Shown here one piece after another: positions 60,801-64,000 of a DNA stretch of 64,000 bases. A program made the position numbers and the translations under genes. A model generated the notes under the pieces. The model saw nothing but the letters and a program-made list of their open reading frames with translations. It made no database searches and was not told the DNA's origin. Source of the stretch: Ophiura sarsii. Lineage: Eukaryota > Echinodermata > Ophiuroidea > Amphilepidida > Ophiuridae. How positions within the stretch are numbered: position 1 is the stretch's first letter; every line of letters starts with the position of its first letter. The stretch spans positions 44,179,893 through 44,243,892 of the forward strand of contig CM069447.1 in assembly GCA_035610835.1 (NCBI GenBank), written 5' to 3'.

Positions 60801-63365
60801 TGATGATCGTCGCTTGGCTCATCACACGTAGGTACTTCGTCATGCTCACCAGCTTCGCCAATCGCCTTAAGCACCTGCGCTACATCTTCCCCAATAGCCT
60901 CTGGGAAACCCTCCATAGGGTCGTGAAGATCTTTGGTATCGGTTGGGAGTAAAACTTGTGTGGGCACATCATGAGTATCACATGGCTCACTTGTGGGTAT
61001 CCCATGGGTATCACATGGCTGATGGATGCCTATCCCATGCTCAACATCTTCATCAAGTGCCTCACGGTTAAAACTCTCAGCACCCGACACTTTCTGCGTT
61101 TCCTGTACTTGATTTACAACCTCTTCCTCAAGATGACTTTTCTCACAGGTCAGTGTCTCCGGAGACAATCCCCCCTCAATTAACTCACTCTCGATGGCCG
61201 AAATTTCCTGACGCTGCTGCTCCAGGTGCAGGTGCTGCAGAGGGACCTGGGTAGGCCTGGTGAATGCACTCAAATCGACTTCTTCTTCTATGTGAAGTTG
61301 CGGCTCTTCTTGACCGCACGCTCCTTGGGGGCTGTATTCCACATCTTCCTCTATGCAGAGTGAACCCCATCCACCTTCTACTGGTCCAGATTCATCAGGC
61401 TGCTGCTTGATCTCCTCATTTGTTACCTTGGCGATTGCCCCTTGATTGGAAGTCTTCTGGAATACTGCGGGAATTTGGCTACCTTGTGGAGATGGAGAGG
61501 GTTGAATAGATCCATCTCCATCAGTCATCCCAGCTCCCTTGGCTGTTGCAGCGTCTTGATCCTGTGGTGGTGGGACACTCGGTGGCTGAGTTGTTGCATG
61601 ATCACCTTTCTTCTTTAAAAATTTGGGCAATTTAACACTAAGAGGTCGCTTACTATCAGATTTCATCACTGATGGCTCTGCTTTCTGCTGCTGTAACTCT
61701 TGATGTTGCTGTTGCTGCTGCGACTGCTGTTGCAATACACTCTTCTGCTCTGGTAGCGATACTGTTTGTTTTATCTTTTCATCTGATTTTCTTTTAGGGT
61801 CTGAAACAGGGAGTCCCTGTTGGCTTATTGTGTTATTTTCACAAGCTATCAATTCATCAACAGCTGACCCAGACTTGGGCCTCACCACCGCATCACCACC
61901 AGACTTGGGCCTCACCACCGCATCACCAGACTTGGGCCTCACCACCGCATCACCAGACTTGGGTCTTACCACCACACCACCAGATCTTTGCGCAGCATCT
62001 GTTCCTGCTTTATCTTGATTCCCGATGGCAACAGATCCATGGCCTGCCCGCTCTTTTCCACCCTGTTCGCTCTTTTCCTCCACCACTAAAGTACTATCGT
62101 CCTTTGTCCCGGCAGGCATGGATATGGACCTTTGCGGCAGCTTCATCAACTTACTATGACTGCTGCTGAGATTCAAGTCTTCGACGGTGGTGTAGCCCAA
62201 CTTTTGCACCTTGCTGCGGAGCGACAACGGATTTCTCTTTGGGGAATGCGGGATGCCCTCTGCTTTCTCGTCGTGAGACTGAGCATCGCCCATAACTGCA
62301 GACCGATAGATGGCGTACTTGAGGACAACAATGCGTGCAAAGAGTGTTGCAGCGCGAGATTAAGATTCAACAAATCAATGTTTTCACTTGAAACTAGGAG
62401 AATGGAAATGAAAAACAAAAGCATGATATGAAAGAAAATAATCTAAGAATTTATGTTTTACTGATAAAACTGAAAAGCAAGAAGGCCAAGTATAACAGTA
62501 TAGGCATAGGTATTGATAGAATGTACATAGGCATAGGTGTTGATAGAATGTACATGTAGTACAATGTCCCAGCAATTATAAAGCCCATCCCCATTTCATC
62601 AAGAAATTGTCACACTGTATAATTAAGGATCATCATTGGACAATCTGTCTACTATTGCAGGAGTTGTATCAATGGGGATTAAACCTATATTGGACTAAAT
62701 ACAAGACTGAATAATAGACACAATTATTGACAATATAGTGGACTGTTAGCACAAAAACAATTATCCAGCTCACTGAACAAACTGGAGAAATATTTACACT
62801 ACAGTATTGCACCAATTGGGCTACATAATATGTCTATAGTTCAATTCATTATTTAGTCTAACATTGAAGTATCTTTTACACTTTAATACAGTGTCACAAC
62901 ACACCAAGTCCCATTATAATGTCATACAAAATACAGCTTCGCTATTAAAAGCAGAATGGTATGATGGTTTATGAGATGGATCATGACAATTCATGAGCTG
63001 ATATAAGCGCATACATTTTCTGTTTTCACATTGAGCACTTTACTTATCAGATAAAATGCATTTATTTATCATGACATTGACACCTGATAAAAATAATTTA
63101 CCTTCAACGATTTAGCAGGCAGCGGAGACTTGAAGATGTCGTTGTCGAACGGTTTCAGAATACCCCCAGCCTGTTGCTGACCATCAATGTTATTCTCGCC
63201 GTTGATAACAGACAGCGGTAGCAGAGGTGGCGGAAGAGATCTTGTTGCCTTATTAGGGCGCTTACTATTGAGGGCGCTATCTTTGTTAGGATTAAAGGGT
63301 TGTTGGTTTTCTAAATCCTCTGCTGAATCAGTACGACAAGCTGGTAGCGGTGAGAACAGACTCAT
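39812..63365 (-). CDS. TACC: TACC-family coiled-coil protein gene (16 coding exons)
   Basis: Sixteen exons with GT-AG borders and matching phases join into a 4623-base frame, 1540 residues plus stop. Residues 1314-1540 form the complete TACC domain: LRYSQADLQNAV at its start, FSDLHRRYEKLKQVVE, HTLKAHAEEKIE, and ELTKICDELIAKMG at the end, an almost continuous coiled coil. Upstream are the family signature SALARQSLYVKFDPL (1178-1192) and one SDP-type block, NPFGGSNKMQNSPP to FDDITDPFG (925-958). The N-terminal two thirds are low-complexity. TACC proteins bind ch-TOG/XMAP215 through the coiled coil and stabilise centrosomal and spindle microtubules, often under Aurora A control. The family usually has one gene in invertebrates. 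Start: first Met in exon 1 with an in-frame TGA just upstream. The length exceeds human TACC1. Weakest joins: exon 1 to 2 and exon 2 to 3. Confidence 0.93.
40493..40613 (-). CDS. TACC: TACC coding exon 15
   Basis: ANNEIDKVKSSYEDEIAGLQ then AAVKREQMMVASQERQIEQK. Acceptor ATACAG|A, donor AAG|GTAGGA. Confidence 0.95.
40730..41100. mobile_element. Foldback MITE with TTAA duplication (TACC intron)
   Basis: GGTGGCTCTATTGGC at the left and its inverse at the right, flanked by TTAA at 40726-40729 and 41101-41104. The arms pair over about 160 bp (for example AGGTCAAAGAGGCATAATAC). TTAA targets are used by piggyBac and Kolobok enzymes. Confidence 0.87.
41181..41440 (+). pseudogene. 3' end of an L2/CR1-type non-LTR retrotransposon
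   Basis: 41196-41333 encodes RRTFYYTAPSIWNDLPIHIR and FKKALKTHLYSN then stop, the typical C-terminus of CR1/L2-like reverse transcriptase ORFs. It is followed by AAGCGCTACGATCTCGATG, GCGCTATATAAAT and a short GTAT microsatellite, as in the 3' tails of this group. Heavily 5'-truncated. Confidence 0.85.
41450..41556 (-). CDS. TACC: TACC coding exon 14
   Basis: NEQILKECVSDYKTKLTKQE then HTLKAHAEEKIE, matching NEExLKKCxxDY and ALKAHAEEKL in vertebrates. Acceptor TCACAG|AAT, donor AG|GTAAAG. Confidence 0.96.
41919..42901. mobile_element. hAT-type MITE family H, copy 1 (with nested element)
   Basis: Ends TAAGGCTGGGCG and ATCCCAGCCCTA, flanked by perfect 8-bp duplications ATGAACGC (41911-41918, 42902-42909). 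Without the nested 290-bp element and its duplication it is 685 bp, close to copy 2 at 50.6 kb. GGGTCCCGGG and CGGGAATCC words fill the ends. Confidence 0.92.
42162..42451. mobile_element. hAT-type MITE nested in H copy 1
   Basis: CAAGGCTCAAGATAA and its perfect inverse, flanked by 8-bp duplications ACTCCTAT (42154-42161 and 42452-42459). 290 bp, non-coding. Confidence 0.92.
43137..43603. mobile_element. Foldback element with TTAAGCGCCC ends
   Basis: CCGTATTATCCCTATTAAGC at the left matches GCTTAATAGGGATAATACGG at the right; ATAAGCGCCCACCC words repeat inside. It ends 57 bp from exon 13 on its intron side. Confidence 0.8.
43660..43820 (-). CDS. TACC: TACC coding exon 13
   Basis: DMTKSKSSQNSKFDDLQKE, then VEVAFSDLHRRYEKLKQVVE and SLKK. 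The FSDLxRRYExLK core is diagnostic for the family. Acceptor TTACAG|GT, donor AAG|GTTTGT. Confidence 0.95.
43835..43950. repeat. Tandem duplication of about 65 bp before MITE A copy 4
   Basis: CAATCATCAATTAAGTGATT ... GTTAACACTTTCCACCCAGC occurs at 43840 and again at 43905. The second unit includes the first 20 bases of MITE A, so the MITE end was duplicated together with its flank. Confidence 0.75.
43951..44199. mobile_element. MITE family A, copy 4
   Basis: The cleanest member: TTAACACTTTCCACCCAGC, GGCGTCTGCAGACGACATTC and CCGCATGGAAAGTGTTAA. 249 bp. Confidence 0.85.
44226..44870. mobile_element. TTAA MITE with an expanded G tract, inside the RTE copy
   Basis: TTAA lies at 44222-44225 and 44871-44874. 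The right end is CCTTAAGTGCCCCC; the left end is GTGGGG expanded to a G-rich run of about 65 bases broken by a few Ts (44226-44290). Arms of about 250 bp pair imperfectly (GTGAGTGCTG/CAGCACTCAC, AACTATTAATCA/TGATTAATAGTT). Confidence 0.85.
46014..47127. mobile_element. Mariner-family element with transposase N-terminus, inside the RTE copy
   Basis: CAGGGTGTCCCAAAAGTCTA and its inverse with TA on both sides. Arms continue to pair (TTTATGAGATATG region versus AACATATAAGTCG region) only weakly. On the - strand 46476-46724 encodes FFKVKCAPGRISILKLVDTF, GTVHDLSRCGRKKTGRS and NSPKRSI, like the helix-turn-helix start of mariner-related transposases. No catalytic DDE part is present, so it is non-autonomous. 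Confidence 0.85.
48039..48082 (-). CDS. TACC: TACC coding exon 12 (micro-exon, 44 bp)
   Basis: ALVTDYERAMQEMM, equivalent to the YEKTIAQMI segment of vertebrate TACCs. Acceptor TTTACAG|A, donor G|GTAAGT. Too short for frame-based gene finding; recognised by homology and phase. Confidence 0.92.
49289..49398 (-). CDS. TACC: TACC coding exon 11
   Basis: Coiled-coil heptads AKSEKAQFEEERAETLKQ, then DKDKTIENMQTSNEDL. Acceptor ATGCAG|GCC, donor AG|GTAACA. Confidence 0.93.
49460..49678. mobile_element. MITE family B, copy 2 (TACC intron)
   Basis: CCCCATGAGAACTACCTGCT at the left and GACAGGTAGTGCCCAGGTGG then TTAA at the right. The uninterrupted version of the element at 3.0 kb. Confidence 0.8.
50598..51269. 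mobile_element. hAT-type MITE family H, copy 2, at a TACC splice donor
   Basis: TAGGGCTGGGATTTTCGGGA and the inverse end CTCTCGCCCAGCCTTA, flanked by perfect 8-bp duplications CACTATAG (50590-50597 and 51270-51277). Inverted relative to copy 1. The right duplication is separated from exon 10 by only 7 intron bases. Confidence 0.93.
51285..51353 (-). CDS. TACC: TACC coding exon 10, start of TACC domain
   Basis: VLRYSQADLQNAVKAAREAE, matching the LQYSQKDLDAVVKA start of vertebrate TACC coiled coils. Phase 0 in and out, donor GCT|GTAAGT. A hAT-type MITE starts 16 bases into the following intron. Confidence 0.94.
51851..52283 (-). repeat. Tandem copies of TACC exon 9 with its donor and intron flank
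   Basis: Units of about 140 bp at 51851-51991, 51992-52131 and 52132-52272 repeat the 3' part of exon 9 and the beginning of its intron (CCATAACCTTTAACCCTTTGG, GTTATTCATGCAAGG). Each keeps a donor: CAG|GTAGGT, CAG|GTAGGT, CAG|GTAAGT. The unit next to exon 9 (52144-52218) could be a 75-bp phase-0 exon without stops, but in another frame than exon 9. The other two have lost the 5' half of the exon. Confidence 0.82.
52284..52376 (-). CDS. TACC: TACC coding exon 9
   Basis: 31 codons, phase 0 on both sides: SICSNESDAGFPIQLSMPSP and SQEDIVQ. Acceptor CTGCAG|TCA, donor CAG|GTATGT. Diverged tandem copies of this exon with its donor follow downstream. Confidence 0.88.
52543..52734. mobile_element. 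MITE abutting the exon 8 splice donor
   Basis: CTGTGAATTTTTTGCGCG at the left and the inverse of CTGTAAAAGTGGAAATTTTC at the right, flanked by TA (52541-52542 and 52735-52736). A related terminus is at 48962-49015 (AACTGTCTAAGTGGACATTT, TCGCCGGACATTTATTTTCG). Confidence 0.75.
52738..52982 (-). CDS. TACC: TACC coding exon 8
   Basis: Reads GPHNGLPRHLQHHAIMEGS, then MGLDALAAAVAGSE and ends SSQEQ. Acceptor CTATAG|GA. The donor CAG|GTACTGT matches consensus only through +3, because from +4 it is the end of a MITE. Confidence 0.88.
53345..53480. repeat. Dispersed repeat, second copy at 33.4 kb
   Basis: GGGATGTTTTCACTCCATTC, AATTGCCTTGGATAAAG and GTGCCCCTTTCAAATTGCC match 33450-33540. No ends were identified. 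Confidence 0.6.
53982..54060 (-). CDS. TACC: TACC coding exon 7, SALxxQSLYxKFDPL signature
   Basis: Encodes ESALARQSLYVKFDPLVN, a strongly conserved TACC family segment. The acceptor is doubled (TTTCAG|TTTCAG), so a form two residues (FQ) shorter is possible. Donor G|GTGAGT. Confidence 0.93.
54533..54778. mobile_element. MITE family A, copy 5 (TACC intron 6)
   Basis: ATCACTTTCCACGCAGC at the left and CTACAGACGCCTAACGCATG at the right. It stops two bases before the spliceosomal donor region of exon 6 (54781-54787). Confidence 0.8.
54788..54855 (-). CDS. TACC: TACC coding exon 6
   Basis: 22 full codons: FNTADPSAFDIDFLEKAGG. Acceptor TTACAG|TG, donor AAC|GTAAGT. The D-x-D-F-L-E pattern leads into the conserved block in the next exon, as in vertebrate TACCs. 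Confidence 0.88.
55338..55675 (-). CDS. TACC: TACC coding exon 5
   Basis: Continues the SPPQANSSPESSP series and is rich in Ser, Pro, Asp and Glu. Acceptor TTTCAG|T, donor G|GTACAT. Phases fit both neighbours. Confidence 0.87.
56753..57595 (-). CDS. TACC: TACC coding exon 4, SDP block and SPPK repeats
   Basis: Carries the SDP-type motif NPFGGSNKMQNSPP...FDDITDPFG (925-958), close to the matching block of vertebrate TACC1. It is followed by tandem NSPPKT units, about 21 residues (63 bp) per double unit. Acceptor CAAACAG|T preceded by a CTTTCCCCCC tract, donor AA|GTGAGT. The SPPK units are potential proline-directed kinase sites, an inference. Confidence 0.92.
58084..58142. repeat. Two G homopolymers in tandem
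   Basis: GGTTTAGC plus about 18 Gs occurs twice in direct succession. Strong G-quadruplex potential on the + strand; inside TACC intron 3. Confidence 0.85.
58432..58560 (+). repeat. tRNA-derived SINE fragment
   Basis: A perfect B-box-like GGTTCGATCCC is at 58490-58500 within GGTCCCCGGTTCGATCCCTGG. The A box (TAGCTGAGAGC at 58432) is weak and too far upstream for a tRNA gene. AAAAGTTGGGG words repeat downstream (58535 and 58588). Confidence 0.45.
58801..59000 (-). CDS. TACC: TACC coding exon 3
   Basis: Reads VTFMTPARTPKAVKSFSP and ends EIVDNISSA, phase 0 in and two bases out. Acceptor ATTAG|GTAACT, donor TG|GTGAGT. No recognised domain; joined by phase and position only. Confidence 0.75.
59177..59252. 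repeat. 25-bp tandem repeat, three units
   Basis: TTCACGGGAATGGAACTTTG plus ACAAT, three identical units. Confidence 0.92.
59745..59930. pseudogene. Inverted pair of reverse-transcriptase fragments
   Basis: The + strand (59884-59930) contains GACTTCCGAAAGGCATTTGA, encoding DFRKAFDTVWRSL, a core RT motif. The - strand (59825-59750) encodes MAFLDFRK from a matching piece, one base shorter. The two face each other around a centre of about 50 bases. Both are small relics of one non-LTR retrotransposon. Confidence 0.75.
60509..62317 (-). CDS. TACC: TACC coding exon 2 (residues 89-691)
   Basis: Large central exon of 603 codons. Acceptor chosen at CCTCAAG|TAC because it keeps phase 0 with exon 1; the stronger-looking TGCAG|TTATGG would break the frame, although the Met at 62293 could also start a transcript. 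It contains four VVRPKSG repeats (203-239), a Gln-rich run (283-299) and a duplicated FPEAIGEDVAQVLK / FPEEIGKDVEQVLK block with Cys-Asp/Pro-rich words between. Donor AAG|GTACAC; GAG|GTAGCG 22 bases on is an alternative in the same phase. Confidence 0.8.
62500..62562. repeat. Short tandem repeat of about 30 bp
   Basis: AGGCATAGGTATTGATAGAA and TGTACAT, then AGGCATAGGTGTTGATAGAA and TGTACAT: two units in TACC intron 1. Confidence 0.8.
63102..63365 (-). CDS. TACC: TACC coding exon 1 (residues 1-88)
   Basis: Begins ACAATGAG, a fair Kozak context, and contains PNKATRSLPPPLLPL and LKPFDNDIFKSPLPAKS. Donor AAG|GTAAAT at phase 0. No recognised domain. Upstream AG in ATATAG|GTTAACA could be an acceptor from a non-coding first exon. 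Confidence 0.75.
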
Positions 63366-64000
63366 TGTTAACCTATATTGAATGGATCAGAACAAATTTA
63401 TTGTATCAAACATGTGATTTTAATAATAATAGGCATGTGACGGAGATGACAACTGCATGTAAAGTCATATCCGTGTCCGGTCATTTCCGTCACACAGAAA
63501 ATCAACGAAAATGTGACGGACGGAAATGACGTGACGGAGATGACGATTTTAAGTTTTGGGCCGGTATAGCTTCGCCGGAAAAGTATGTCTAGCAGTCTAC
63601 TTCACTCACGGGTATCATTATAGTGGTCACTCCTCTTATTTTACCAGTAATCCTAAAAAACCAATGAATACATATTTTCAATTGATTCTATAGCGTTCGG
63701 AGATGACACTGAATAAAAATATTCACATACAATGTTTCAACAAAACCTGATTTTTGATGTACTGCTAAATAATAGCGCGTACATGTACTAACCTTGCGTG
63801 TGTTAAAGTTAAGGCCCCTTGCAATTAAATGTGAGTTGACTGTTGCGTTTTTGAAAACCAGGACGAGGTGACTATTTAATATTAATATTGTAATATTTTG
63901 GGGTGAAGTCACCTGATTTAATATTGTTGGCGTTGTTAACTATTATCCAAGATACGAATACATAAGCTTAGGGATTTCCCGTGATTTTTTTAGGTGAAAA
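63366..64000. other. Upstream flank of the TACC coding region
   Basis: An in-frame TGA (about 63384) precedes the exon 1 Met. 63433-63550 holds five or six copies of GACGGAGATGAC/GTCATTTCCGTC in both orientations. No TATA box or initiator could be named; the true promoter may lie outside the window. Confidence 0.5.

Noticed and set aside
62293..62295. Start codon of TACC at the Met in exon 2
   Set aside because: Exon 1 joins in phase through the acceptor at 62318-62320 and has its own Met with an upstream stop; the exon 2 Met is kept only as a possible alternative start.
1..64000. CRISPR array, phage or prokaryotic operon
   Set aside because: Introns, MITEs and a TACC gene make this eukaryotic; the tandem repeats have no spacer structure.

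Overview
The window is eukaryotic nuclear DNA from a repeat-rich animal genome. A single-exon rhodopsin-type receptor gene, a many-exon TACC gene with metazoan splice sites, RTE-type retrotransposons and dozens of foldback DNA elements all fit a marine invertebrate. I infer a deuterostome (echinoderm or hemichordate) from the overall style (frequent TAGGCCTA-like words, abundant MITEs). That assignment is an impression, not a proof.

Layout. 1-1.5 kb: an intact intronless class A GPCR on the + strand, with a TATA-like box upstream. 1.5-39.8 kb: no gene I can support. Much of it is small transposons, often nested: foldback MITEs with TA, TTAA, 3-bp or 8-bp target duplications, mariner-like elements, CACTA-like elements full of short subterminal motifs, a decayed RTE retrotransposon, minisatellites and long G/C homopolymers. 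39.8-63.4 kb: one large gene on the - strand encoding a TACC (transforming acidic coiled-coil) protein. I could join 16 coding exons with compatible phases and canonical GT-AG borders into a 1540-residue frame ending in a complete C-terminal TACC coiled coil. 63.4-64 kb: upstream flank of that gene with a repeat of a GACGGAAATGAC-like word.

The TACC introns are where genes and mobile DNA interact. One MITE begins at intron position +4 of a 5' splice site, and a hAT-type MITE begins at +16 of the next but one. An exon has been tandemly multiplied with its splice donor kept in four units. A nearly intact RTE copy, opposite in strand, carries two later insertions at TTAA and TA.

I found no operon, CRISPR array, toxin system or virus. 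The strongest candidates for something new are the splice-site MITE that would supply a premature stop on intron retention, the exon-duplication array, and several unusual foldback and satellite structures.
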